The notes: generated from the sequence alone by a model not told the origin. 64,000 nucleotides of DNA from Pseudomonas marginalis (GCF_900105325.1 NZ_FNSU01000003.1:1364001-1428000); one strand, 5' to 3'. Shown: positions 52,427 through 61,270, counted from the first letter of the stretch. Numbers and translations: made by a program.

Positions 52427-53494
52427 ATGGCGCTTAACGACCAATCGACCCAGATTCGCCCAGGCGAAGAACTTGATGCCAACTTGATCGATCCCTACCT
52501 CAAGGCCCATATCCCAGGCCTGAGCGGCACGCCCACGATCAGCCAGTTCCCCGGTGGCGCATCCAACCTCACCTACCTGCTGGAATACCCCGGCCAGGAA
52601 TTCGTGCTGCGTCGCCCACCCTTTGGCCACAAGGCCAAGTCCGCCCACGACATGGGCCGCGAATACCGCATTCTCAACCAGCTCAAGGATGGTTTCCCGT
52701 ATTGCCCCAAGGCCTATGTGCACTGCACCGACGCGTCGGTGATCGGCGCCGAGTTCTATGTGATGGAACGGGTCAACGGCATCATCCTGCGTTCCGACCT
52801 GCCCGCCGAACTGGGCCTGGATGCCACCCGGACCGAGGCGTTGTGCAAAAGCTTTATCGACAAGTTCGTCGAACTGCACCAGGTCGACTACCGCGCCTGC
52901 GGCCTGGCCGACCTGGGCAAGCCTGAAGGCTATGTGGCACGCCAGATTGGTGGCTGGAGCGACCGCTACGAAAAGGCCCTGACCCCCGACGCCCCCAACT
53001 GGGAAAAGGTACGTGCCTGGCTCAACGACAAGATGCCCGCCGACCATCCAACCTCGAGCATCGTGCATAACGACTACCGCTTCGATAACGTGATCCTCGA
53101 CCCGCACAACCCGATGCAGATCATCGGCGTGTTGGATTGGGAACTGACCACCCTCGGCGACCCGCTGATGGACCTGGGCAACACCCTCGCCTACTGGATC
53201 GAAGCCGACGACCCGGCGCCGGTGCAACTGATGCGCCGCCAACCGAGCAATGCCCCCGGCATGCTCACCCGCCGCCAGTTCGTGGATTACTACGCTGAGC
53301 GCGCCGGGATCCAGATCGACAATTTCGACTTCTACTACACCTACGGCCTGTTCCGCCTGGCCGGCATCGTGCAGCAGATCTACTACCGTTTCTTCCACGG
53401 CCAGACCCAGGACAAACGCTTTGCGCAGTTCATCCACATGAACAAGCTGCTGGAGCAGATGAGCCTGAATGTCATCGGTAAATCAGCCCTCTAA
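52427..53494 (+). CDS. APH-like phosphotransferase (ACAD10/LvaA-type kinase)
   Basis: A 355-residue kinase with the aminoglycoside-phosphotransferase fold. The nucleotide loop lies near FPGGASNLTYLLEY. The catalytic loop is IVHNDYRFDNVILD, and the metal-binding Asp is in GVLDWELTTLGDP. Proteins of this subgroup phosphorylate hydroxyacyl-CoAs, as LvaA does for 4-hydroxyvaleryl-CoA, rather than antibiotics. It is followed by an SDR gene after 10 bp, an arrangement also present in the levulinate cluster. The substrate here is unknown. Confidence 0.85.
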   Translation: MALNDQSTQIRPGEELDANLIDPYLKAHIPGLSGTPTISQFPGGASNLTYLLEYPGQEFVLRRPPFGHKAKSAHDMGREYRILNQLKDGFPYCPKAYVHCTDASVIGAEFYVMERVNGIILRSDLPAELGLDATRTEALCKSFIDKFVELHQVDYRACGLADLGKPEGYVARQIGGWSDRYEKALTPDAPNWEKVRAWLNDKMPADHPTSSIVHNDYRFDNVILDPHNPMQIIGVLDWELTTLGDPLMDLGNTLAYWIEADDPAPVQLMRRQPSNAPGMLTRRQFVDYYAERAGIQIDNFDFYYTYGLFRLAGIVQQIYYRFFHGQTQDKRFAQFIHMNKLLEQMSLNVIGKSAL

Positions 53495-53504
53495 GGAATC
53501 GCTA

Positions 53505-54272
53505 ATGTCCAAGACCCACCTGTTCGACCTCGACGGCAAGATTGCCTTTGTGTCCGGCGCCAGCCGTGGCATCGGTGAAGCCATCGCCAAGCTGCTTGCC
53601 CAGCAAGGCGCCCACGTGATCGTCTCGAGCCGCAAGCTCGAAGGCTGCCAGCATGTGGCGGATGCAATCATCGCCGACGGCGGCAAGGCCACGGCGATTG
53701 CCTGCCATATCGGTGAAATGGAGCAGATTACCCAGGTGTTTGCCGGCATCCGCGAACAGTTCGGCCGCCTGGACATACTGGTCAACAATGCCGCGACCAA
53801 CCCGCAGTTCTGCAACGTGCTGGACACCGACCTCGGCGCCTTCCAGAAGACCGTTGACGTGAACATTCGCGGCTACTTCTTCATGTCGGTGGAAGCCGGC
53901 AAGCTGATGCGCGAGAACGGTGGCGGCAGCATCATCAACGTGGCGTCGATCAACGGCATTTCGCCGGGCGTGTTCCAGGGCATCTACTCGGTGACCAAGG
54001 CCGCCGTGATCAACATGACCAAGGTGTTCGCCAAGGAATGCGCCGAATTCGGCATTCGTTGCAACGCCCTGTTGCCCGGCCTGACCGACACCAAGTTCGC
54101 CTCGGCGCTGGTGAAGAACGACGCGATCCTGAAAATGGCCCTGGCGCAGATCCCGCTCAAGCGCGTGGCCGACCCGAGCGAGATGGCCGGTGCGGTGCTG
54201 TACCTGGCCAGCGATGCGTCGAGCTACACCACCGGTGTGTCGCTGAATGTGGATGGCGGCTTCCTGTCCTGA
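53505..54272 (+). CDS. SDR family oxidoreductase (DHRS4/FabG-like)
   Basis: A 255-residue short-chain dehydrogenase. Motifs: SGASRGIGEAIAKLL, NNAATNPQF, the catalytic Ser in NVASINGISPG, and YSVTKAAVINMTKV for Tyr and Lys. NAD(P)-dependent oxidation of a 3-hydroxyacyl-CoA or a similar alcohol is likely, in step with the kinase before it. AAGGAA precedes the chosen ATG; an upstream in-frame ATG lies inside the kinase gene. Confidence 0.88.
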   Translation: MSKTHLFDLDGKIAFVSGASRGIGEAIAKLLAQQGAHVIVSSRKLEGCQHVADAIIADGGKATAIACHIGEMEQITQVFAGIREQFGRLDILVNNAATNPQFCNVLDTDLGAFQKTVDVNIRGYFFMSVEAGKLMRENGGGSIINVASINGISPGVFQGIYSVTKAAVINMTKVFAKECAEFGIRCNALLPGLTDTKFASALVKNDAILKMALAQIPLKRVADPSEMAGAVLYLASDASSYTTGVSLNVDGGFLS

Positions 54273-54289
54273 GTACGCCTGGGTTTCTA

Positions 54290-54330
54290 CAGATCGATTT
54301 ACGCGTAACCTTGGCGTAGATCGATCTGTC
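54290..54330. promoter_or_regulatory. Long inverted repeat upstream of MocR regulator
   Basis: ACAGATCGATTTACG at 54290-54304 and CGTAGATCGATCTGT at 54316-54330 are 15-base arms with one mismatch and an 11-nt spacer. The element ends 12 bp before the regulator's start codon. It could be an autoregulatory operator or a hairpin terminating the SDR transcript; there is no U-run. Confidence 0.6.
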
Positions 54331-54342
54331 TCAGGATGAAAC

Positions 54343-55776
54343 ATGGAACTCCACATCGTCATCAACGGGCGTAAGGACCTGGCGGCCCAGCTTTATCAGC
54401 AGTTGCGTGAAGCCATCGCCACCGGGCGTCTCTCGGCGGGCGCGCAACTGCCACCCAGCCGCCTGCTGGCCGAGCAATTAGGCGTATCGCGCAAGACCGT
54501 ATCCGATACCTACGCCACCCTGACCTACGAGGGCCTGCTGGTGGGCAAGATTGGCCGTGGCACCTTCGTCAACGCGTGGGCACCACAGCCGAATCGCGTG
54601 CAGACCGCCACCGACCTGGCCTGCGCCGCCAACCTGGCGAAGTGGCAGTCACTGCCCTCGCCCATGCGCCATCCCACCCGCGACAGCACGTTGCGCTACG
54701 AATTTATCGGCGGCGCCACCAGCCGCAATCAGTTCCCCCAGGATGAATGGCGGCGCTGCACCCAGGATGCGCTGCGGCGCATCGCCCAGAACAGTGGGTT
54801 CTACAGCCAGCCCGAAGGGGTGCCGGCACTGCGCAGTGCCATCGCCGGGCATATCGCGTTTTCCCGTGGGGTCAAATGCCGCGACAGCGACATCGTAGTC
54901 ACCAACGGTGCGCAGCAGGCGTTGGACCTGATCGCCCGCGTGGTGCTGGAACCGGGCAGCATCGTCGCCATGGAAGACCCCGGCTACAGCCCCGCGCGCC
55001 AGTTGTTCATGGCGATGGGGGCCTTGGTCATCGGGGTTCCCATCGATGAACAAGGCATTCAGGTCGACCGGATCCCCGATGGCGCCCGGCTGATCTACGT
55101 CACGCCCTCCCACCAGTTCCCCCTCGGCATGCCCATGAGCCTGCCACGTCGGGAGTCACTGCTGGCACGCGCCTTCGAGTTGGGTGCGATCATCATCGAG
55201 GACGACTACGACAGCGAGTTCCGCTACGAAGGCCGGCCCACCGACTCCCTGCAAAGCATGGACAGCCGTGGCGTGGTCACCTACGTCGGGACGTTCTCCA
55301 AGACCCTGTTGCCCGAACTGCGCCTGGGCTATGCGGTGCTGCCGCCGGCGATCTACGGCGCGGTGCTCAAGGCCAAGCAATTGACCGACCAGCACAGCTC
55401 CACATTGCCGCAATGGGCGCTGGCCAAATTCATCAGCGAAGGCTATTTGCTCAAGCATATTCGCCGCTGCCACAGCGTATACGCCGGGCGCCGCGAGCGC
55501 ATTTTGCAGCGCCTGGCGGGCGACCTGTCGCCGTGGTTCGAAGCGGTGCCCACCGTCGCCGGGTTCCATATGGCGGCGTTGTGCAAAGTACCGGTGAATA
55601 TCCCGTTGCTGATGGAATTGGCGCGCCAGGTGGAAGTCGGCCTATACCCGCTGGACGTGTTCTTCCACGACACGCCGGTGCGTCCGGGCCTGATCATCGG
55701 GTTTGGGGCCATCGAGACCCTCGACATCGACCCGGCGCTGGACAAGGTGCGCGATATTCTCCAGCAGATTGGCTAA
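54343..55776 (+). CDS. MocR/PdxR-type PLP-dependent transcriptional regulator
   Basis: A 477-residue GntR-aminotransferase fusion. Residues ~10-75 are the winged helix (LYQQLREAIATGRLSAGAQLPPSRLLAEQLGVSRKTV). The aminotransferase-like part contains ALDLIARVVLEPGSIVAMEDPGY, YVTPSHQFPLG and the PLP Lys in YVGTFSKTLLPELRLGY. It may activate vitamin B6 or amino-acid genes, or regulate the upstream kinase-SDR pair. The 41-bp inverted repeat just upstream is a candidate binding site. Confidence 0.88.
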   Translation: MELHIVINGRKDLAAQLYQQLREAIATGRLSAGAQLPPSRLLAEQLGVSRKTVSDTYATLTYEGLLVGKIGRGTFVNAWAPQPNRVQTATDLACAANLAKWQSLPSPMRHPTRDSTLRYEFIGGATSRNQFPQDEWRRCTQDALRRIAQNSGFYSQPEGVPALRSAIAGHIAFSRGVKCRDSDIVVTNGAQQALDLIARVVLEPGSIVAMEDPGYSPARQLFMAMGALVIGVPIDEQGIQVDRIPDGARLIYVTPSHQFPLGMPMSLPRRESLLARAFELGAIIIEDDYDSEFRYEGRPTDSLQSMDSRGVVTYVGTFSKTLLPELRLGYAVLPPAIYGAVLKAKQLTDQHSSTLPQWALAKFISEGYLLKHIRRCHSVYAGRRERILQRLAGDLSPWFEAVPTVAGFHMAALCKVPVNIPLLMELARQVEVGLYPLDVFFHDTPVRPGLIIGFGAIETLDIDPALDKVRDILQQIG

Positions 55777-55860
55777 GGGTTTTTCCGCCGGATTGGTCAT
55801 TGGTCGCTCGAAAATCCCGGCGTACGGTGGGCAGGTCTCGAACTTCTCGGAAACTTCGCC

Positions 55861-56262
55861 ATGAAACGCCTACTCGCCACCACCCTGATGCTCGCCTCGC
55901 TCAGCGCCTTTGCCCACCCGCCCGTGTACAACCAGGAATCGATCAAGGTCCTGCAAGAACACGCGCTGCCCCAGGTGCCCGGCAAGAAAACCCTCATGCT
56001 CACCGTGGACTACGCCCCCGGCCAGGCCACCGTACCCCACAGCCACACGGGCACGGCCGTGGCCTATGTGCTCGAAGGCGCGATTACCTCGCGGGTGAAT
56101 GATGAGAAAGCCAGGACCTACACGGTTGGCGAATCGTTCTACGAGCCCGCGGGTTCGCGACACTTTGAATCCAGCAATGCCAGCCAGACCCAGCCGGCCA
56201 GGCTGCTGGTAGTGATGGTGCTGGATGACAAGGCCGAGGTGTTGACCCCTCTTCCTCACTAA
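55861..56262 (+). CDS. Exported cupin-domain protein
   Basis: A 133-residue protein with a signal peptide (MKRLLATTLMLASLSAFA). The single cupin barrel shows VPHSHTGTAVAYVLEGAITS (motif 1 with His and Glu) and FYEPAGSRHFESSNASQTQPARLLV (motif 2), so a divalent metal can bind. The function is unknown; a periplasmic metal-binding or dioxygenase-like role is possible. It is not obviously in an operon. Confidence 0.85.
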   Translation: MKRLLATTLMLASLSAFAHPPVYNQESIKVLQEHALPQVPGKKTLMLTVDYAPGQATVPHSHTGTAVAYVLEGAITSRVNDEKARTYTVGESFYEPAGSRHFESSNASQTQPARLLVVMVLDDKAEVLTPLPH

Positions 56263-56317
56263 TCAGCCTCATCACCAATCAGCAATATGGATGAAGCCCC
56301 CTCCCTCCGTCAGCGAC

Positions 56318-56947
56318 TCACGGGCGCTTGAACTGGCGGCGCAGTTCTTCGATCTTTGGGCGGCACACGCACCCATCAAGGTGATCATTGACCATCCCCA
56401 TCGCCTGCATCAGCGCATACATCGTGGTCGGCCCGACGAACGTCCAGCCACGTTTCTTCAAGGCCTTGGACAGGCGCACCGAGGCCGGCGAGATGGGATT
56501 GCCCGTCCAGTAAGCCAGGTCCACCACTGCCGGGCGCTCTTCAGGGCCGGGTTCGAACGCCCATAACCACTGCGCCAGCGAGCCGGTCTCATCCACCAGC
56601 TCACACGCCCGGCGGGCGTTGTTGATGGTGGAAACGATCTTCGCCCGGTTACGCACGATGCCCGCGTCCTGCATCAACCGCTCGACATCCGCCTCGCCGT
56701 ACTGCGCCACCCGGCGAAAATCAAAACCGTCGAATGCCGCCCTGAACGGCTCGCGCTTGCGCAGGATGGTGATCCAGGCCATGCCGGCCTGGAAGCCTTC
56801 CAGGCAAATCTTCTCGTACAGTTGAACATCATCCGCCACCGGTACGCCCCACTCGTGGTCGTGATAACGGAGGTATTCCGGCGCGGCCGTGCGCCAGGTG
56901 CAGTGGGTCAGCCCTGCTTCGTCGGTGGTCAGTCCTTGTTTGTCCAT
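56318..56947 (-). CDS. tag: DNA-3-methyladenine glycosylase I
   Basis: A 209-residue Tag glycosylase that excises 3-methyladenine from alkylated DNA. It shows CTWRTAAPEYLRYHDHEWGVPV near the start, then FEGFQ-type GFQAGMAWITILRKREPFRAAFDGFD, and the zinc-snap residues: N-terminal Cys and His with the C-terminal NDHLDGCVCR. Length and order are standard. It lies between the cupin gene and dctA. Confidence 0.92.
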   Translation of the reverse strand: MDKQGLTTDEAGLTHCTWRTAAPEYLRYHDHEWGVPVADDVQLYEKICLEGFQAGMAWITILRKREPFRAAFDGFDFRRVAQYGEADVERLMQDAGIVRNRAKIVSTINNARRACELVDETGSLAQWLWAFEPGPEERPAVVDLAYWTGNPISPASVRLSKALKKRGWTFVGPTTMYALMQAMGMVNDHLDGCVCRPKIEELRRQFKRP

Positions 56948-57033
56948 CCATCACCTCATGTGCCAGGCGGCGAATGATAAGCGAAAAAATTTGCGCCCCG
57001 CCAACCGCTCAAGCATCCACCTTCGCGACCAAC

Positions 57034-57044
57034 TGGTCAGACCG
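57034..57044. promoter_or_regulatory. GGT-N3-ACC site upstream of dctA
   Basis: TGGTCAGACCG matches the TGGTNNNACCA pattern recognised by FadR-type GntR proteins. It lies ~70 bp upstream of the likely dctA transcription start. Confidence 0.4.
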
Positions 57045-57070
57045 GGACCTGCCTACCGCCGAATTTTTAC

Positions 57071-57130
57071 TTGTGATTTCAAAAATACCTGGCCTAGACT
57101 GGCGACGCACTGGACTTACCGGTATGACCA
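57071..57130 (+). promoter_or_regulatory. Candidate dctA promoter with overlapping GntR site
   Basis: A -35 of TTGTGA at 57071-57076 and a -10 of TAGACT at 57095-57100 are spaced 18 bp apart. CGGTATGACCA at 57120-57130 lies just downstream of the expected start and fits GGT-N3-ACC, a position suited to repression. Confidence 0.45.
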
Positions 57131-57140
57131 CAACAATTAA

Positions 57141-57159
57141 GCCCTGGAACCACCAGGGC
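57141..57159 (+). promoter_or_regulatory. Hairpin in dctA leader
   Basis: GCCCTGG-AACCA-CCAGGGC is a perfect seven-bp stem ending 20 bp before the dctA ATG. It may affect mRNA stability or ribosome access. Confidence 0.45.
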
Positions 57160-57179
57160 ACCGAATAGAGATCCCTCCC

Positions 57180-58490
57180 ATGCTCAGATGGTGCTCGCGT
57201 TCGATTTTCCTGCAAGTCGTGATTGGCCTGATGCTCGGCATCGTGTGCGGCCTGGCCCTTCCCGAATTCTCCTCGCAACTCAAACCCCTGGGTGACGGCT
57301 TTATCAAGCTGATCAAGATGCTGATCGGCCTGATCGTGTTCTGCGTGGTGGTCAGTGGTATTTCCGGGGCCGGCGACTTGAAGAAGGTCGGGCGCATCGG
57401 CCTCAAGTCGGTGATCTACTTCGAAGTGCTCACCACCATCGCCCTGGTGATCGGCCTGATCATGGCCTTCAGCACCGGGATCGGCCAAGGTGCCAATATC
57501 CACCTGGAGCAGCTCTCCTCTGCCGGCCTGAATGAACTGGCCGACAAGGGCCAGCACATCAAACGCACCAGCCAGTTCCTGATGGACCTGATCCCTAATT
57601 CGGTGATCGGCGCCTTTGCCGACAACAACGTGCTGCAAGTGCTGCTGTTCTCGGTACTGTTCGGCAGCGCGCTGAACCTGGTAGGCGAAGCAGCCTCGGG
57701 CATCACCCGGCTGATCAACGAACTCAGCCACGTGATTTTCCGCATCATGGGCATGATCGTGCGCCTGGCGCCGATCGGTGTGTTCGGCGCAATCGCCTTC
57801 ACCACCAGCACCTACGGGCTGGACTCCCTGCAACACTTGGGCAGCCTGGTGGGCCTGTTCTACCTGACCTGCCTTGCCTTCGTCGCGCTGATCCTCGGCC
57901 TGGTGATGCGCCTGTCGGGCCTGCGCATGCTGCCGTTGCTCAAGTACCTGCGCGAAGAACTGTTGATCGTGATGGGTACCGCCTCCTCCGACGCGGTGCT
58001 GCCGCAGGTCATGCGCAAACTCGAACACCTGGGCATTGGCAGCTCCACCGTGGGCCTGGTGATTCCCACCGGGTATTCGTTCAACCTCGACGGTTTCTCG
58101 ATCTACCTGACCCTGGCCATCGTGTTTATCGCCAACGCCACCGGCACGCCGCTGTCGATGACCGACCTGCTGACCATCCTGCTGGTGTCGCTGATCACCT
58201 CCAAGGGCGCCCACGGGATTCCCGGCTCGGCGCTGGTGATTCTGGCGGCAACGCTTACGGCGATCCCGGCGATTCCAGTAGTCGGTCTGGTGCTGGTGTT
58301 GGCGGTGGACTGGTTCATGGGTATCGGTCGCGCGTTGACCAACCTGATCGGCAACTGCGTCGCCACCGTGGCCATTGCCCGCTGGGAAAAAGACATCGAT
58401 ATCCAACGCGCCAACAAGGTGCTGGACGGCCAGCAAGGTTATGCCTTCCAGGCCAAGAAGCCGGTAGTGCCGGCCCACCAGGAATTTTAA
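57180..58490 (+). CDS. dctA: C4-dicarboxylate:cation symporter DctA
   Basis: A 436-residue inner-membrane symporter of the DAACS family for succinate, fumarate and malate. It begins FLQVVIGLMLGIVCGLALP. Substrate and ion motifs are clear: the serine-rich reentrant loop MGTASSDAVLPQVM, then PTGYSFNLDGFSIYLTLAIVFIANATGTPL and SLITSKGAHGIPGSALVILAATL. Overall it matches DctA, including FTTSTYGLDSL. It may be controlled by the downstream FCD-GntR regulators through the GGT-N3-ACC sites. Confidence 0.93.
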   Translation: MLRWCSRSIFLQVVIGLMLGIVCGLALPEFSSQLKPLGDGFIKLIKMLIGLIVFCVVVSGISGAGDLKKVGRIGLKSVIYFEVLTTIALVIGLIMAFSTGIGQGANIHLEQLSSAGLNELADKGQHIKRTSQFLMDLIPNSVIGAFADNNVLQVLLFSVLFGSALNLVGEAASGITRLINELSHVIFRIMGMIVRLAPIGVFGAIAFTTSTYGLDSLQHLGSLVGLFYLTCLAFVALILGLVMRLSGLRMLPLLKYLREELLIVMGTASSDAVLPQVMRKLEHLGIGSSTVGLVIPTGYSFNLDGFSIYLTLAIVFIANATGTPLSMTDLLTILLVSLITSKGAHGIPGSALVILAATLTAIPAIPVVGLVLVLAVDWFMGIGRALTNLIGNCVATVAIARWEKDIDIQRANKVLDGQQGYAFQAKKPVVPAHQEF

Positions 58491-58507
58491 AACGCCAAAC
58501 GCTTTCC

Positions 58508-58612
58508 ACTGTAGGAGCGAGCTTGCTCGCGAAGGTCGTCAACGATAACGCGGGCATTCTGGATGCACGCGGTGACTTGAAGTTTTTCGCGAGCAAGCTC
58601 GCTCCTACAGTG
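58508..58612. repeat. REPIN of the GTAGGAGC type
   Basis: ACTGTAGGAGCGAGCTTGCTCGCGAA at the left and its near-complement ending CTCGCTCCTACAGT at the right enclose a ~55-bp middle. The outer and inner arms are nearly perfect. This is the second REP family in the window. Confidence 0.9.
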
Positions 58613-58644
58613 CAGGGATTATTCATTTTTAAGGAGCGCACGAC

Positions 58645-59346
58645 GTGATCAGCACCTCAACCGTCGTCAATTCAGTCGTAGAAAAACTCCGCGCCGCCCT
58701 GGCTCGCGGTCAGTGGCGCCGGGGCGAAATGCTGCCCGGCCAGCGCGAACTGGCCGAACAGATGGGCATCAGCCGCCCCAGCCTGCGCGAAGCGGTCATC
58801 GTGCTGGAAACCCTCGGCTTGGTGCGCTCCATGCCCGGCAAAGGCGTGGTCGTGCTGGAAACCAGCGTCAGCGAACCACAATCGAGCGACGCCGTGGCCG
58901 ACGCCAGCCTCGAAGACATCCTGCAACTGCGCTACACCCTCGAACCCTTTATCGTCGGCCTGGTGGCCCAGTCCATCAGCAGCAAGGAAGTCGGCCAATT
59001 GCGCCTGACCCTGATGGACATGCGCGAAGCCCTGGATGCCGGTGACGCCGAAGCCGGCATGAACGCTTACCTCGACTTTCATGAGGAACTGTTCGCGCTC
59101 ACCTCCAACCCGATCTTCCAGAACGTGGTGCAGCAAACCAGCAATGCCCTCAAGCAAAGCACCCAGGTGCTGCGCAACTCACCCGAGCACCTGGCGGAAC
59201 GCCTGCAGGAAAATGAGGCGGTGGTACGCGCCATCCGCAACAAGAACAGCGCCCTGGCCAGTGCCGAGATGCGCCGGCATATCCTCCAGGAAGGCCTGCG
59301 CATGGGCATTCGCCTGAATATCCCGGACGATCATCTGGGCAGCTGA
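58645..59346 (+). CDS. FadR/FCD GntR family regulator
   Basis: A 233-residue regulator. The N-terminal winged helix shows LARGQWRRGEMLPGQRELAEQMGISRPSLREAVIVLETLGLV. The C-terminal helical FCD domain has the metal/ligand residues in ILQLRYTLEPFIVGLVAQ, FHEELFALT and HLAERLQENEAVVRAI. GGAG precedes the ATG-like start. It sits after dctA and a REPIN and 17 bp before a second GntR gene. FCD regulators bind TGGTNNNACCA sites, so dctA is a possible target. Confidence 0.88.
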   Translation: MISTSTVVNSVVEKLRAALARGQWRRGEMLPGQRELAEQMGISRPSLREAVIVLETLGLVRSMPGKGVVVLETSVSEPQSSDAVADASLEDILQLRYTLEPFIVGLVAQSISSKEVGQLRLTLMDMREALDAGDAEAGMNAYLDFHEELFALTSNPIFQNVVQQTSNALKQSTQVLRNSPEHLAERLQENEAVVRAIRNKNSALASAEMRRHILQEGLRMGIRLNIPDDHLGS

Positions 59347-59363
59347 TTTATTGGAGACCGGCC

Positions 59364-60053
59364 ATGACCGCCCACGCCCTGCAACACGACCCCTACTTGC
59401 CCACCCTGCGCCTGGTGGCCGGCAAGAAGCCTTCGGTGGATGACATCTACCCACGGTTGTTCGACGCAATCCTCGAACAACGCATCGCCCCGGCCAGCCG
59501 CTTCACCGAAGAAAGCCTGGGCGAAACCTTCGGCGTGAGCCGCAGCGTGATCCGTCGGGTATTGGCCAAACTGTCCCATCAGCAAGTGATTATCCTGCGT
59601 CCGAACCAGCGCGCCCAAGTGGCGGCGCCGGATGCCCAGCAGACGCGGCAAATCCTCGAAGCGCGGCGCATGACCGAAATGACCGTGGTGCAATTGGCAT
59701 GCGCCCAGGCCAGCTCCGGGCAAATCCGCCAATTACGCGAATTGATCGCCCGCGAGCGCGATTGCATTGAACGTGACCAGCGTGGGCCGGCGATACGCTT
59801 GTCGGGGGAGTTTCACCTGCAGTTGGCAGCCATAGCAGGAAATGCGCCGCTGGCGCAGTTCCTGAACAGCCTGGTGCCGCTGACGTCGTTGATCATTGCG
59901 CAATATGAGGCCAAAGCCTGCACGTATTGCGCGTGGCAGGAGCATGTGGCGATTGTCGACGCAGTTGAGCAACGCGACGTCAACCGTGCGATCAGCCTGA
60001 TGACCCAGCATTTGGATCACCTGGAATCGAAACTGCTCAAGCTAACGCAATAG
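59364..60053 (+). CDS. GntR family regulator with FCD domain
   Basis: A 229-residue regulator. The winged helix is at ~25-95 (DAILEQRIAPASRFTEESLGETFGVSRSVIRRVLAKL). The FCD domain includes ILEARRMTEMTVVQLAC, LSGEFHLQLAAIAGNAPLAQFL and WQEHVAIVDAVEQRDVNRA, with His ligands for a metal. It follows another FCD-GntR gene on the same strand. Two such regulators in tandem suggest control of one or more dicarboxylate or purine-related genes; targets are unproven. Confidence 0.86.
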   Translation: MTAHALQHDPYLPTLRLVAGKKPSVDDIYPRLFDAILEQRIAPASRFTEESLGETFGVSRSVIRRVLAKLSHQQVIILRPNQRAQVAAPDAQQTRQILEARRMTEMTVVQLACAQASSGQIRQLRELIARERDCIERDQRGPAIRLSGEFHLQLAAIAGNAPLAQFLNSLVPLTSLIIAQYEAKACTYCAWQEHVAIVDAVEQRDVNRAISLMTQHLDHLESKLLKLTQ

Positions 60054-60130
60054 CTATCTAACGCCTGAGGGCCCAGGCAATCTCACACCCTGTTTGCGCA
60101 CAATTTGAGTGCGTATTACAGGTACCAATC

Positions 60131-61180
60131 ATGAAATCAGATTCAAAAATACGACCAGCACTGTTCAGCGTGCTTTCGCAACTGAACACGCAAAAAACAA
60201 CAATGCCACTGGAAATGCAGACGGCTCTGAACGAGTTGAACGATGCTGCGCTTTACACGGGAGCGAAAATATTCCAGCTCAACAAACTTGAAGAAGCCGA
60301 GCGCTTTCTAAACATAGCCGCCGCGACCGGCAACGCTTGGTCTCAGTTCGCCCTGGCCACATGCGGTGCTTACCGCGACGGCATCTGGCATCACAAGAAC
60401 GGTGAGGTCACTTCCCACGCAAGCGACGATACAAAGAAATGGCTCAGATTGGCTGCGGCTCAGAACTATATTCCTGCCTTGATACAACTGGGTGACGCCC
60501 AGTCCCTGGAAAAAGCCAAGGGCCTGCTGACCAACCCGGCGAGCCAAGAGAATCCCCAGGGCATGTATTACATGTACCTCATTACCAATGACACCCACTG
60601 GTTGGAGAAGTCCGCCGCCGTCGGCTGGAACCAAGCCCAATACAAACTCGCCCAGTTGTATCAACAAAAGCCTGAGATCTTTAGTAACGACACCCTACGC
60701 CACGCCCGAATCGAAGAACTCCTGCAAGCGTCCGCAGACGGTGGACTGCCTTTGGCGGTACACGCACGAGTCTTTTCTGATGAGTCGAATGCCAGCTTTG
60801 CCGAAAAACAATCACGTCTTGCTCAACTGGCGTGGATGGGACAGGTATACGGGATGCTCGAATACGGCTACGCACTCGCCAACTTTGCACGCGCGCAAAA
60901 AGACGCATCCCGCTATGCCCCTGGCGAGCGACAGGCGCCGCGCACGTACGGCCTAGCCAAGGACCTCGGCCTGGCCTACGCGATGTTGAAGTATGTACTC
61001 AAGAAAACAGCGGAGGTTGAAGAGGTTCCCATGCTTGCATCCGACCTCCACGCAATCGAAATGCAGATGACGCAAACGGATTGGGAAAAGGCCAACACGA
61101 CCCTGACCCAACTTGCAGAAAAGGCTATTGAACCCTTCTCTCGCCTTGAGGAGTTGATCATTCCGGGCACTGCGAAATAA
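60131..61180 (+). CDS. SEL1-like repeat protein of unknown function
   Basis: A 349-residue protein built mainly of SEL1/TPR-like helical repeats. Examples are LEEAERFLNIAAATGNAWSQFALAT, TKKWLRLAAAQNYIPALIQLGDA and WLEKSAAVGWNQAQYKLAQLYQQ. No signal peptide is evident. SEL1 repeats mediate protein-protein contacts. Base composition looks less GC-rich than that of flanking genes, which hints at acquisition. It is isolated between the GntR pair and convergent gdhB. Confidence 0.7.
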   Translation: MKSDSKIRPALFSVLSQLNTQKTTMPLEMQTALNELNDAALYTGAKIFQLNKLEEAERFLNIAAATGNAWSQFALATCGAYRDGIWHHKNGEVTSHASDDTKKWLRLAAAQNYIPALIQLGDAQSLEKAKGLLTNPASQENPQGMYYMYLITNDTHWLEKSAAVGWNQAQYKLAQLYQQKPEIFSNDTLRHARIEELLQASADGGLPLAVHARVFSDESNASFAEKQSRLAQLAWMGQVYGMLEYGYALANFARAQKDASRYAPGERQAPRTYGLAKDLGLAYAMLKYVLKKTAEVEEVPMLASDLHAIEMQMTQTDWEKANTTLTQLAEKAIEPFSRLEELIIPGTAK

Positions 61181-61215
61181 TCGTCCAATAGCGGGCTGCC
61201 CGGGTTCACCGGGCC

Positions 61216-61249
61216 AAAAAAAATCCCTGAATCGTGAGATTCAGGGATT
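61216..61249 (-). terminator. Rho-independent terminator of gdhB
   Basis: On the minus strand AATCCCTGAATC, loop, GATTCAGGGATT is followed by a run of T. The twelve-bp perfect stem lies just after the gdhB stop and could also stop the convergent SEL1-like transcript. Confidence 0.93.
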
Positions 61250-61270
61250 CTTCCAGTACCAGTCGTTGTT

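Noticed and set aside
52427..53494. Aminoglycoside-resistance gene
   Set aside because: The fold is shared, but sequence pattern and the SDR partner point to the ACAD10/LvaA-type metabolic kinases.
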